From assembly GCF_035645195.1 (NCBI RefSeq), contig NZ_DASQNA010000007.1:367883-431882 (forward strand): a stretch of DNA of 64,000 nt, in the 5' to 3' direction. Positions within the stretch are counted from its first letter, which is position 1; the number at the start of each line of letters is the position of its first letter. Origin of the DNA: Paenibacillus sp. (GTDB lineage: Bacteria; Bacillota; Bacilli; Paenibacillales; YIM-B00363). Below, in pieces: positions 1 to 6,369 of the stretch. The position numbers and the translations under genes are program-made. The notes beneath the pieces were generated by a model. That model did not search any database, was not told the origin of the DNA, and was given only the letters and a program-made list of their open reading frames with translations.

Positions 1-181
1 TGATGCGGATGTGCGATTTATTCCGGACGTCCCGGACGTGAAGCTTGAGAAGATCGCCGATGCGAAGGCCGACATTAATTCCCATCACGAGCAGGAACCA
101 GTCGCGCTCCGATCGCTCTCGCAGCACCGCTTTCATCCGTTCAAGCTTCTCGACGCTCCGGATCGGCTGTACGACTTCCAT
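1..181 (-). CDS. Small phage tyrosine recombinase, N-terminal part (cut by window edge)
   Basis: The frame opens at ATG 181 after a GAGAGGGGAGAG-type ribosome binding site and runs off the left edge, giving the first 60 residues. It begins MEVVQPIRSVEKLERMKAVL and contains GINVGLRIGDLLKLHVRDV, which matches the box I region (T/N-G-L-R-x-x-E/D-x-x-x-L) of tyrosine recombinases, with the catalytic arginine in GLRIGDLL. Small recombinases of this kind are common in late parts of Firmicute phage early operons and are separate from the main integrase found at 8215-9435. The catalytic C-terminal half is outside the window, so activity cannot be judged. Confidence 0.75.
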   Translation of the reverse strand, partial: MEVVQPIRSVEKLERMKAVLRERSERDWFLLVMGINVGLRIGDLLKLHVRDVRNKSHIRI

Positions 182-213
182 CGCATCTCTCCCCTCTCAT
201 GAAAAATCCGTAT

Positions 214-408
214 TCATCGAATTACTTTCTGCCATGGCGGCAATACAGCGAACCGATACAGTACGTGCGACACCGACGAGCACCCCATAACGTCGCAATT
301 GTGGCTTTCGTCGTCTTCGTCCGGGATGCCAGTGATAACGACTTGATCGTCGGAGGCGTAGACTTGTACATTCTCCAACTCCTTGAAACGATCTGGAACT
401 TTGCTCAT
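214..408 (-). CDS. Small phage protein, function unknown
   Basis: A 64-residue acidic protein starting MSKVPDRFKELENVQVYASD. It contains the stretch DEDDESHNCDVMGCSSVSHV with two cysteines in the order CxxxxxC, which could bind a metal but does not make a complete zinc site. It lies 32 bases upstream of the recombinase gene on the same strand and is probably in the same early operon. Codon use and placement support a real gene. I do not recognise a domain and cannot assign a role. Confidence 0.6.
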   Translation of the reverse strand: MSKVPDRFKELENVQVYASDDQVVITGIPDEDDESHNCDVMGCSSVSHVLYRFAVLPPWQKVIR

Positions 409-457
409 TCATGAACACCGCCTATTCATTGTGTTACCAGTCCCGCTTCCGCTTGAG

Positions 458-715
458 CTATCTCAGGTAATCGAATAAATCCATCTGCCTTTCGAAGACG
501 ATCTCCTTGGCCCATCTGGCAAATGAGGCACGGGTCACCCTTCGCGTCCTGCCGTAATGGAACCCGCTCGTAACGATGTACATCAGGCAGTCCTTGTCTT
601 TTTGCTTTGGTCTCGCCAAGTGAGCGCCAATCCGTTCTACTCGGCGTTCCGAGTAATACTGCCCCTTCCTTCGGCTCCGGTACACTTGACCCGGCTTGAT
701 TTCGCTTTTCTTCAT
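458..715 (-). CDS. Small basic phage protein, function unknown
   Basis: This gene encodes 85 residues starting MKKSEIKPGQVYRSRRKGQY. The protein is strongly basic over its first 75 residues (GQVYRSRRKGQYYSERRVERI, then RRVTRASFARWAKE) and ends with an acidic tail MDLFDYLR. The motif IKPGQVY followed by aromatic residues resembles small SH3-like beta folds often found in phage accessory proteins, but this is only an impression. It sits in the minus-strand early operon between the 64-residue protein and the DUF1064 gene. Nucleic-acid binding is possible given the charge; no function is assigned. Confidence 0.6.
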   Translation of the reverse strand: MKKSEIKPGQVYRSRRKGQYYSERRVERIGAHLARPKQKDKDCLMYIVTSGFHYGRTRRVTRASFARWAKEIVFERQMDLFDYLR

Positions 716-770
716 TGCGCTCTGCTCCCGCTTCGGGTCTTTTCCTCCATGGCTACGGCGCGGACGCGGT

Positions 771-1214
771 TCACCGCTCCATCCATCTCCCGCTCCGCTT
801 GGTAACGAGGGTCAGCTTGTAGTCCTCGTAGACGGCCGCAAACAGCTTCTGCTTTAGCCTGAAGTCCTTCGTGATGTGTCCCTTGACGTCGATCACTTCG
901 AAGTCACCGCCGGGATACACCACTTGGAAATCCGCCTTATACTTAATCCGAGGCTTGTCCTGCAAAATGAACTCTGGCTGCAGCACAATGTCTTGGATCT
1001 CGCCGGCCGCCATCCGCTTCTTGAGCAGCAGATAATACTCGGCCTCCATCTTGCTGTCGAACTTGATGCCGGTGACGTCATTGATGCCGTGACGCCTGAG
1101 CATATCGACCTCGAACATCGTGCCATCGGTGGTTACTATAACTTTCTTGGCGCCGAATTTGTTCTGGCCGTGAAGGCGGGGACGTGGAGTCCAAGACCCG
1201 ATCCGTCTACCCAT
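771..1214 (-). CDS. DUF1064 family phage protein
   Basis: The 147-residue protein has the family pattern: NKFGAKKV near the start, FDSKMEAEYYLLLKKRM in the middle, then RIKYKADFQVVYPGG and FEVIDVKGHITKDFRLKQKL. The order E...D...E-x-D-x-K resembles a PD-(D/E)XK nuclease core, and the DUF1064 family is widely found in phage early regions, sometimes standing in for a Holliday-junction nuclease; the catalytic role is inference. I chose ATG 1214, which overlaps the stop of the upstream gene and follows GAGG at about nine bases. The frame stays open to a TTG at 1229, which is less likely. Confidence 0.8.
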   Translation of the reverse strand: MGRRIGSWTPRPRLHGQNKFGAKKVIVTTDGTMFEVDMLRRHGINDVTGIKFDSKMEAEYYLLLKKRMAAGEIQDIVLQPEFILQDKPRIKYKADFQVVYPGGDFEVIDVKGHITKDFRLKQKLFAAVYEDYKLTLVTKRSGRWMER

Positions 1215-1413
1215 TCGCAATAACCTCAATCGCCCGCGGGCTTGCCGGCTTCCGTTTGATCCTGCCCTTTTGCTCTAGGCGTTGCAGGTGCCCATTCACC
1301 GTCGACGAAGATCTCAGCCCAACACCTTCGCAGATCTCGCGGATCGTAGGCGCGTATCCGTGCATTTCCCGGTGCTGGATGATGTATTTCAAAACCCGCT
1401 CGCTCGTTTTCAT
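1207..1413 (-). CDS. Winged-helix protein resembling the LexA DNA-binding domain
   Basis: The 68-residue product begins MKTSERVLKYIIQHREMHGY and continues APTIREICEGVGLRSSSTVNGHLQRLEQKGRIKRKPASPRAIEV. That is the layout of the LexA N-terminal winged helix: APTIREI followed by GLRSSSTVNGHLQRLEQKG as the recognition helix and wing. No C-terminal peptidase domain is present, so it cannot self-cleave. The start overlaps the upstream stop as ATGA, and the stop overlaps the DUF1064 start, so translation is probably coupled. It could act as a small regulator of phage or host genes, including host SOS sites, but targets are unknown. Confidence 0.8.
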   Translation of the reverse strand: MKTSERVLKYIIQHREMHGYAPTIREICEGVGLRSSSTVNGHLQRLEQKGRIKRKPASPRAIEVIANG

Positions 1414-1685
1414 TCGTTCACCATCCTACTGTGCTGATTCCCGTGAAACCGTCTGTCATTTTCATCAACAACTCTTCGTTTGAGATCTTCAAACCTACGG
1501 GGGAGATGTTCCGCGATCATTGAGGAGGGGACCCCGCAAAGGTGCATTTCCTTGATCATGCTGCGAGTTATTTCGTCGATCTTGATCAGGCGGTCTTTGA
1601 TCAGCCACTCGTAACTTTTCCAGCTGAGTTCTAGTTGATTTAGCTGATTGTCTATGGTCATTTTCCGCCTGCGCTCTTTGCCCAC
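1410..1685 (-). CDS. Phage protein with charged helices, function unknown
   Basis: I start this gene at GTG 1685 because it follows the strong site AGGAGGGGGGACAGAA; an ATG (MTIDNQLNQLELSWKSYEWL) lies eight codons later. The 91-residue protein is mostly helical and charged, with IDEITRSMIKEMHLCGVPSS and HLPRRFEDLKRRVVDENDRR. The segment around residues 40-60 could be a helix-turn-helix of the GVPSSMIAEHLPRRF type (turn at GVPSS), so DNA binding is possible. Its stop overlaps the start of the LexA-like gene as ATGA. It lies inside the downstream two-thirds of a longer frame in another register (see 1495-1788). Confidence 0.65.
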   Translation of the reverse strand: MGKERRRKMTIDNQLNQLELSWKSYEWLIKDRLIKIDEITRSMIKEMHLCGVPSSMIAEHLPRRFEDLKRRVVDENDRRFHGNQHSRMVNE

Positions 1686-1788
1686 TTCTGTCCCCCCTCC
1701 TTTCTTGCAACTCCCGCGCAGCCTCATAGCGGAGCCCCAGCCGGCTCTCCGGGCTCGTGGCAATGCGGTACAGCTCGGCGTCGGTCAT
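1495..1788 (-). CDS. Short phage protein, extensively overlapping the next gene
   Basis: ATG 1788 overlaps the stop of the upstream gene as ATGA, which argues that translation really starts here. The first 33 residues (MTDAELYRIATSPESRLGLR then YEAARELQERRG) look like a genuine conserved phage peptide. After that the frame runs on for 64 polar residues (many R, Q, D, N) while the next gene has already begun at GTG 1685, giving about 190 bases of overlap. Either the tail is unused and the effective product was once shorter, or a small frameshift or sequencing error removed an earlier stop. The N-terminal part is credible; the C-terminal part is doubtful. Confidence 0.5.
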   Translation of the reverse strand: MTDAELYRIATSPESRLGLRYEAARELQERRGDRSGQRAQAENDHRQSAKSTRTQLEKLRVADQRPPDQDRRNNSQHDQGNAPLRGPLLNDRGTSPP

Positions 1789-2141
1789 CTCGCGTAAACC
1801 TTCCACGCTTCCGGCACCTCCCGTCTATCTGCAGTCATCTCGACTTGATACAGCAGCTGGATGACCTCGTTTCGAAATTCGCGGAAGGAGATGGCCTTGA
1901 ACTCCTCGAAATCCGCTTCGTTCTCCCACTGGCCGGGCAGATATGCGAACCGTAATCCTCCCCGCTCCAGCACCATGGTCGTTCCCATCGCTCTCATCGT
2001 CCAAAGCCGCGAAGCGAGCTCGATAGCTGTTTCCGGATCCGGTGCTAGCCGGTGAACCAGGAGTAGCGCACAGCGCCAGCGTTTCGTGTCCGGTGTGTTC
2101 GGCCGCGGGTCGTGAAGTATGTAAGCTATGTCGGCACTCAT
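1785..2141 (-). CDS. Phage early protein, function unknown
   Basis: The 118-residue protein starts MSADIAYILHDPRPNTPDTK and contains CALLLVHRLAPDPETAIELASRLWTMRAMG followed by an acidic stretch and EFRNEVIQLLYQVEM. It looks like a compact mixed alpha/beta protein without signal peptide or membrane segment. The start overlaps the helicase stop as ATGA and the stop overlaps the next start in the same way, so it is the second member of a translationally coupled chain behind the DnaB-type helicase. I do not recognise the family. Its position suggests a role linked to replication, which is inference only. Confidence 0.65.
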   Translation of the reverse strand: MSADIAYILHDPRPNTPDTKRWRCALLLVHRLAPDPETAIELASRLWTMRAMGTTMVLERGGLRFAYLPGQWENEADFEEFKAISFREFRNEVIQLLYQVEMTADRREVPEAWKVYAR

Positions 2142-3472
2142 GCGCTGTGTCCCCGGTCGAGATCGACGAACTTACTGTAGTTTTTGAGGTAAACCACTTC
2201 GACGACGCCCGTTCCTGTGTTCCGGCCTTTTGCGACGATGACTTCGACGATGTTTTTCTTCTCGGACTCGGCATTGTAATAGTCGTCCCGATACAAAAAT
2301 TCAATCTCGTCCGCATCCTGTTCGATGTCTCCAGACTCACGCAGATCGGACATCATCGGTCGCTTGTCCTGACGCTGCTCCACGGCCCGGCTTAACTGCG
2401 ACAATGCGACAACCGGGCAGTTGTTGTCCCGGGCGCACTGCTTGAGCGTCCTGGAGATGTGGCCGATCTCGAGGTTTCGGTTCTGGAACACGCGGCCGCC
2501 GTTGATGAGCTGCAGGTAGTCGATGTAGAAAATAATGTTGTCCCCGTGCTTCTTGCGGAAGGCTCGCATCTTCGACCGGATCTGCTGAACCGAGAGTCCT
2601 GGAGTATCGTCGATGTAGATCGGGAGGTTCGACAGCTTTGCCGCTGCGCCCGTGTAACGCTCCCAGTCGTTTGCATCGAGTCGACCCGTTCGAAGCTTCA
2701 TTCCGTCGATATCCCCTAGAGCCGCAATCATGCGCTCTGCAAGCGACGTCCTCGGCATCTCGAGGCTGAATATTCCGACCGTCGTGCCCCCCTTGGCCGC
2801 GGCGAGTGCATCGTTCAACATGAACGCTGTCTTGCCTACAGACGGCCGAGCAGCAATGATGATGAAGTCCTGCTTCTGCCTCCCTGATGTGAGTCGATCA
2901 AGGTCTCTGCTGGCGGTTTTAACGCCTACGACCTCCCCGTTGCTGTTATAACGCACATCGAGCAGATCCGAATGTTCCCGAAGTATCTGGCCTGTTGCGA
3001 CGAATTCACGTTCGGGTCGGAGCTCATCTCCGAGTGAATCCGCGACCTCCTGCATGCTGGCGATGAATGCCTTCGGGTCATCCATCTCTTTGCCGTTATC
3101 CATCATCGCCTTGGCTGCTCTGAAAGCCTTTCGCGAGAGTGACTTGTTCTTCACGATCGATAGGTAGTGGCGGATGTTGGCGGCCGTCGGTACGGATCCG
3201 GCCAGCTCGGTAAGGTACTTCACGCCGCCAATGCCAGCGAGCTTACCGTCACTCATCAGCTGCTCAGTCAGGGTGATCAGGTCGATCGGTTTGTTCGAAT
3301 CGGATAACTCGATCATGCCCTGGAGGATGCTTTGATGCCCCTCCTTGTAGAAATCCTCGACCTTCACCCACTCAAGCGCCACATCGAGAGCCTCAGGGCT
3401 CAGGAGGATTGCTCCGAGCACGGCCTGCTCCGCTTCCAGGTTGATAAAGTTCGACATGTTCAGTTCAGTCAC
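2138..3472 (-). CDS. DnaB-type replicative DNA helicase (phage)
   Basis: This 444-residue protein has the two-domain layout of bacterial DnaB. The N-terminal domain runs NLEAEQAVLGAILL...EDFYKEGHQ with SVPTAANIRHY. The RecA-like C-terminal domain has Walker A ARPSVGKTAF (lysine near 214), the FSLEMPRTSLAERMIA segment, Walker B FYIDYLQLI and the ALSQLSRAVEQR and DLRESGDIEQDADEI motifs. It unwinds DNA ahead of the phage fork. The start is GTG 3472, eight bases after GGAGG and overlapping the loader gene stop. It follows its helicase loader and DnaD-like initiator, making a complete phage initiation set. Length is normal for the family. Confidence 0.97.
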   Translation of the reverse strand: MTELNMSNFINLEAEQAVLGAILLSPEALDVALEWVKVEDFYKEGHQSILQGMIELSDSNKPIDLITLTEQLMSDGKLAGIGGVKYLTELAGSVPTAANIRHYLSIVKNKSLSRKAFRAAKAMMDNGKEMDDPKAFIASMQEVADSLGDELRPEREFVATGQILREHSDLLDVRYNSNGEVVGVKTASRDLDRLTSGRQKQDFIIIAARPSVGKTAFMLNDALAAAKGGTTVGIFSLEMPRTSLAERMIAALGDIDGMKLRTGRLDANDWERYTGAAAKLSNLPIYIDDTPGLSVQQIRSKMRAFRKKHGDNIIFYIDYLQLINGGRVFQNRNLEIGHISRTLKQCARDNNCPVVALSQLSRAVEQRQDKRPMMSDLRESGDIEQDADEIEFLYRDDYYNAESEKKNIVEVIVAKGRNTGTGVVEVVYLKNYSKFVDLDRGHSA

Positions 3473-3800
3473 CGATTACACCTCCGCGTCTCCACGGCGG
3501 CGGTGTCGCTTCCGCTGCCCATCGTTCCATGTCGTGGAGCCGTTCTTTGGTTTCCGCACCAAGTTTCGCGTAATCTACGTGCTGTTCTGGATCTTTCTGC
3601 ACAAGCGGCCGCCGCAGATCGGCGATCGTTGGCGGGAACGTGCTTGACACTATATGGCGCCGAAGGTTCTCGGCAGCTTGATCAAAGCTGATGTCCTGCA
3701 GGTATTGGTGCCAGAACAGCACTTTCTCCTTGTCAGCTGTAAAGTTTGGATAGGCCATCGTCACCTGCTCAAACAGGCGGGCCACTTCCGCTTTCTGCAT
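3465..3800 (-). CDS. Helicase loader/inhibitor, G39P type
   Basis: The 111-residue protein starts MQKAEVARLFEQVTMAYPNF and has WHQYLQDISFDQAAENLRRHIVSSTFPPTIADLR. This helical pattern followed by FPPTIADLR is characteristic of the loader family typified by phage SPP1 G39P, which holds the helicase and hands it to the initiator-bound origin. The basic-poor, proline-rich C-terminal third would be the flexible part that touches the helicase. It lies directly between the DnaD-like initiator and the helicase, as expected. It starts inside the end of the initiator gene (32-base overlap) after GGGAGG. Confidence 0.88.
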   Translation of the reverse strand: MQKAEVARLFEQVTMAYPNFTADKEKVLFWHQYLQDISFDQAAENLRRHIVSSTFPPTIADLRRPLVQKDPEQHVDYAKLGAETKERLHDMERWAAEATPPPWRRGGVIGD

Positions 3801-4638
3801 TGGTCTCCTCCCTTGCGAATTGCTCCTGCATTTCGCGGAGCTTCTGAGCTTGGTCTGCTTGTCGACTGCCGCGGGCGCCCCTGCTTCCCGTTCGCTGCTC
3901 GTTCTTCGACCTGGCTTCTGCCCGCGATCTTATCCCTTGCTCCTGCCAACTTCGGTCCACTTTTTGCATGTACTCCAGCGACGGCTTTGTTGCGTGTGAA
4001 CCAACTTCGTAAAGCAGCTCGATGACGTATTCCGTTGAGTTTCCCCGGTTCAAAATCGATCGGTAAAAATCATGGAACAGCGGGGAGATCGTGAGCGTTC
4101 CAAACACTTTTGTGTGAGCGTCGTTTATCGTCTTGTACCCGCCGCCGATCGGTTCTTCGGATTCATCCGTCACCAGTGGTGGTTCGGAAACAGGTTCGTG
4201 CGCGGGCGCAGTTGCAGTAGTAATATGGTTAGGTTCTGTTTGGTTAGGTACTGTAGCCCCGTGACGGGCGTTGCCGTCTTCCGTGACGGGCGCGTGACGG
4301 GCGCGTGACTTCCGCTTCCGCTCCTTGTTTTGCTCCCGCTTCTCGACAAGACGTCCCGCGTATTCCTCCCAATCGTGAATCTGCATATCGCTCTCAATAA
4401 ATCCGGCGTCCACAAGACCTCTAACCATCGTGGATGCCTCGCCTTCCCATCCGCATGCGTCGGCGATATCCTCGTTATCGAATCGGGATAGATCGCCGTC
4501 TTGGGCGTAATCGAGAGCCCACCACCACAAGAAATGTAGGTGGCCAACGGCTGCAGGAACAGAAACGCCGAGAAGTCTCGCGAGCTTTTTTGTTTTCGGA
4601 TGCCTGCCCAGCTCTTGATGACTCTCTAGCCACGCCAT
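3769..4638 (-). CDS. DnaD-like phage replication initiator
   Basis: The N-terminal 90 residues (MAWLESHQELGRHPKTKKLA, GVSVPAAVGHLHFLWWWALD, SRFDNEDIADACGW) form the winged-helix domain typical of phage replication/replisome-organiser proteins. A low-complexity, basic and then acidic linker follows, and the segment ISPLFHDFYRSILNRGNSTEYVIELL resembles a degraded DnaD-like helical domain. It should bind the phage origin and recruit the loader-helicase complex. I prefer ATG 4638 over ATG 4644 because AAGGTGGG is nine bases before it. The linker-coding DNA carries GTGACGGGCG direct repeats (4261-4309), which may be the origin. Confidence 0.85.
   Translation of the reverse strand: MAWLESHQELGRHPKTKKLARLLGVSVPAAVGHLHFLWWWALDYAQDGDLSRFDNEDIADACGWEGEASTMVRGLVDAGFIESDMQIHDWEEYAGRLVEKREQNKERKRKSRARHAPVTEDGNARHGATVPNQTEPNHITTATAPAHEPVSEPPLVTDESEEPIGGGYKTINDAHTKVFGTLTISPLFHDFYRSILNRGNSTEYVIELLYEVGSHATKPSLEYMQKVDRSWQEQGIRSRAEARSKNEQRTGSRGARGSRQADQAQKLREMQEQFAREETNAESGSGPPV
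4261..4309. repeat. Iteron-like direct repeats inside the initiator gene
   Basis: GTGACGGGCG occurs exactly at 4261-4270, 4283-4292 and 4294-4303, followed by a partial GTGAC at 4305-4309. Just to the left, 4228-4248 carries two copies of GGTTAGGT. Several phages place their origin as repeats within the initiator gene, so this is a candidate phage origin. The function is inferred; the repeats are seen directly. Confidence 0.5.
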
Positions 4639-4708
4639 TCCCATATCCCACCTTTATTTGGTCTGCATTCGGGCGTCATGCCTCGCATCATCCTCCTCTC
4701 CCCCGAGA

Positions 4709-5125
4709 TCAGGATCCGTTCTGCGGGTTCAGCATTTCCGCCATCAGCACTTTGTGCGTATACTTCAAGCTGTTGATGACTTCCAGGTTGGAAGCGAACG
4801 CGTTATTCCAGCGCACCTTTTCCGCCTCGAGCTCTGCCTCTTTCAGCCGCAGCTCGACGACAGCAAGCTCCGCATGATGAGCCTTGTCCCGCTTCGCTGC
4901 GAGAAAAGCTTCCGCATGAACCCGCTTCCGCTCCGCATAAACGCGATTGTAATCCCGGACCGCATTAGCTGCAAATCGACCGATAATGACCTGAGCTTCG
5001 GACAGCAGTTCAATCTTTCGAGCCACGCCGGACGGAGTGTCCAAGTCGCACCGATCCGCTCTCTTGAGCAGAATCATTAACGCCCGTTGCTGGTCTTCTT
5101 TGGTATGTAACGAAGCGATGGACAT
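4709..5125 (-). CDS. Coiled-coil phage protein, function unknown
   Basis: The 138-residue protein starts MSIASLHTKEDQQRALMILL after the site GGAAGGAGTG. From about residue 50 to 125 it is almost entirely charged helix (VYAERKRVHAEAFLAAKRDK, HHAELAVVELRLKEAELEAE), a clear coiled coil, so it probably oligomerises. It has no signal peptide and no cysteine. It sits upstream of the DnaD-like initiator in the early operon. I do not recognise a family. A single-strand-binding or annealing role would be a guess and is not claimed. Confidence 0.65.
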   Translation of the reverse strand: MSIASLHTKEDQQRALMILLKRADRCDLDTPSGVARKIELLSEAQVIIGRFAANAVRDYNRVYAERKRVHAEAFLAAKRDKAHHAELAVVELRLKEAELEAEKVRWNNAFASNLEVINSLKYTHKVLMAEMLNPQNGS

Positions 5126-5200
5126 GGGCGCACTCCTTCCGATCTTTTCCGCACAGCCAATATCGTGTATAATGGGTTCAAATAAACATTTTCGTTTTGC

Positions 5201-5238
5201 AATAAGTCGCCCTGGACCGGCGGCTTATTTGCTTTTTA
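5201..5238 (+). other. Strong hairpin at the 3' end of the AbrB-like gene
   Basis: The arms AATAAGTCGCC and GGCGGCTTATT flank the loop CTGGACC. On the plus strand it is followed by TTTGCTTTTT, which looks like an intrinsic terminator, but no plus-strand gene lies upstream. On the minus strand it directly follows or overlaps the end of the AbrB-like gene without a T-run, so there it would only stabilise the mRNA end. Confidence 0.4.
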
Positions 5239-5500
5239 CGTTACCGCTTGTCGTCAATTGCTCCGCTATCTGCTCCGTACATTTGCGACAAACCAGCTTG
5301 TCCAAGAGCGTCTTCAATCCATCATCCACCGACCCGCAATAGACGCAGCCCGGAGCGTACTTCCGCAGCACAATGCGCTCCCCGTCTACGAATACCTCCA
5401 ATGGGTCTTTCTCGCCGATCCCCAGCGTCCGCCGCAGCTCCATAGGGATAACGATGCGCCCCAGCTCGTCCACCTTTCGAACAACTCCTGTGCTTTTCAT
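5225..5500 (-). CDS. AbrB-family transcriptional regulator with C-terminal CxxC pairs
   Basis: The first 50 residues, beginning MKSTGVVRKVDELGRIVIP, are a near-canonical AbrB/Abh swapped-hairpin DNA-binding domain (GRIVIPMELRRTLGIGEKDPLEVF). The C-terminal half carries CVYCG and CRKC, four cysteines in two CxxC pairs that could form a zinc knuckle. Host AbrB controls the switch to stationary phase and sporulation, so a phage copy could compete at host sites. I start at ATG 5500, seven bases after GGGAGG; the in-frame ATG at 5515 overlaps that site. It lies in the early operon, so it is made after induction or during lytic growth. Confidence 0.88.
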   Translation of the reverse strand: MKSTGVVRKVDELGRIVIPMELRRTLGIGEKDPLEVFVDGERIVLRKYAPGCVYCGSVDDGLKTLLDKLVCRKCTEQIAEQLTTSGNVKSK

Positions 5501-5606
5501 TTGAATGCCTCCCATGGTATTTGATTGAGATAAACCCGTTCCGTCCGCCAGCTACGCGCCATTGTGGCAAGCTGCAGCAAGTTCTCGTATGTACGCTGGC
5601 GGCGGG

Positions 5607-5840
5607 TCATAGCCGATCGATCTCCCATCCTGCATAATGCTTGTATCCATCCCGGTACCCGACTTTCACGATCTCGACCGGCTTCGGAACGTTCCCGTCT
5701 TTCAGCGGCTCCGAGGCGTAGATTTTGTCGACCCGAAACTCGAAGGCGTGCCAGCTGCCGTTTTGAAGCTCGTACGAGACGAGTGTGACTTTCGCGACCA
5801 TGCCCTTTTCGTTGTAGATGAATCGGTCCCCGGGTTTCAT
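5607..5840 (-). CDS. Small phage protein, function unknown
   Basis: This 77-residue protein starts MKPGDRFIYNEKGMVAKVTL and goes on with beta-rich sequence (SYELQNGSWHAFEFRVDKIY, PKPVEIVKVGYRDGYKHYAG). The pattern of short strands around a central turn suggests a small beta-barrel. ATG 5840 overlaps the upstream stop (ATGA), which fixes the start better than the in-frame upstream GTG codons. It is the last of three nested, coupled small genes (5968-6057, 5837-5971, this one). No family is recognised. Confidence 0.6.
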   Translation of the reverse strand: MKPGDRFIYNEKGMVAKVTLVSYELQNGSWHAFEFRVDKIYASEPLKDGNVPKPVEIVKVGYRDGYKHYAGWEIDRL

Positions 5841-5971
5841 GCTGCCAACCACGCCTCCCACGTCCCTCTCCGGTACTTCTCGACGAATTGCTCGAAGGTG
5901 AGCCCGTAACGCTCGCGGACCCGATGGTAGACGAAATATTCGCCGAGTCGATCCAACTGCTCGTCCGTCAT
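5837..5971 (-). CDS. 44-residue phage peptide
   Basis: ATG 5971 overlaps the stop of the upstream 29-residue gene and follows GGGAGG. The product, MTDEQLDRLGEYFVYHRVRE then RYGLTFEQFVEKYRRGTWEAWLAA, looks like a helical peptide that ends exactly where the next gene starts. A longer frame in the same register reaches 6091 but its extra residues are an out-of-frame reading of the upstream membrane peptide, so I reject the long form. Function unknown. The pattern FEQFVEKY is reminiscent of small phage proteins that bind host enzymes, but nothing specific supports that. Confidence 0.6.
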   Translation of the reverse strand: MTDEQLDRLGEYFVYHRVRERYGLTFEQFVEKYRRGTWEAWLAA

Positions 5972-6057
5972 TTCCGCCGCGCCTCCCGGTTCCGAATCGC
6001 GATCAGCGATCCGGCGACAAGCAATGCCGAGAATATAATTCCGAACCAATCGATCAT
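5968..6057 (-). CDS. 29-residue single-span membrane peptide
   Basis: ATG 6057 follows GGAGGAAGCGGG and encodes MIDWFGIIFSALLVAGSLIA then IRNREARRK. That is one hydrophobic segment of about 18 residues with a basic tail, so the N-terminus would face outward and the tail the cytoplasm. The stop overlaps the start of the next small gene (ATGA). The strong ribosome binding site and exact coupling argue for translation. Peptides of this kind in phages can be superinfection-exclusion or membrane-stress factors; that is inference. Confidence 0.6.
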   Translation of the reverse strand: MIDWFGIIFSALLVAGSLIAIRNREARRK

Positions 6058-6071
6058 CCCGCTTCCTCCAA

Positions 6072-6287
6072 TCAAACCAGTTTGAAGCCAAATTTCTCGG
6101 CGTAGTGCATGCCTATCATGATGTGCATCCCTGGACGCAGCTCGTAACGTCGAAATTCCCGCTCCACCATGCGCTGACCCTTTTCCGTCAAGATCCAGCG
6201 CTCTCCGTCAGCGTGGACCGCATAACCGTCTTCGACGAGCTGATCGAGCACGCTTTGCTCGAAAGTTTTCTCCGGTGCATTCTCCAA
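6072..6287 (-). CDS. Small phage protein, possible winged helix
   Basis: I start at TTG 6287, eight bases after GGAGG, giving 71 residues; an ATG at 6311 lacks a convincing site. The sequence includes KTFEQSVLDQLVEDGYAVHA followed by WILTEKGQRMVEREFRRYEL. The helix, DGYAV turn and RWILTEKG strand resemble the core of a small winged-helix domain (as in MarR/PadR-like proteins: ...ILTEKGxRMVE). It lies just downstream of a terminator on the same strand, so it may be partly insulated from the cro operon. Function unknown. Confidence 0.6.
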   Translation of the reverse strand: MENAPEKTFEQSVLDQLVEDGYAVHADGERWILTEKGQRMVEREFRRYELRPGMHIMIGMHYAEKFGFKLV

Positions 6288-6345
6288 ATCTCTCACCTCC
6301 TTCCATATCACCCTTTGAAAACGTGATAGAGCAAAACAATGCAGA

Positions 6346-6367
6346 TAAAAGCGGGCGTAACCGCCCG
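6346..6367 (-). terminator. Intrinsic terminator after the 59-residue early gene
   Basis: Reading the minus strand, CGGGCG-GTTA-CGCCCG forms a six-pair stem with a four-base loop, followed by CTTTT. It sits right after the stop of the gene at 6370-6549 and would reduce transcription from the early promoter into the small-protein and replication genes unless antiterminated. Confidence 0.55.
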
Positions 6368-6369
6368 AG

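Noticed and set aside
5837..6091. 84-residue minus-strand frame with an upstream start at 6091
   Set aside because: Its first 40 residues read the 29-residue membrane gene out of frame; ATG 5971 with GGGAGG and ATGA coupling is the better start.
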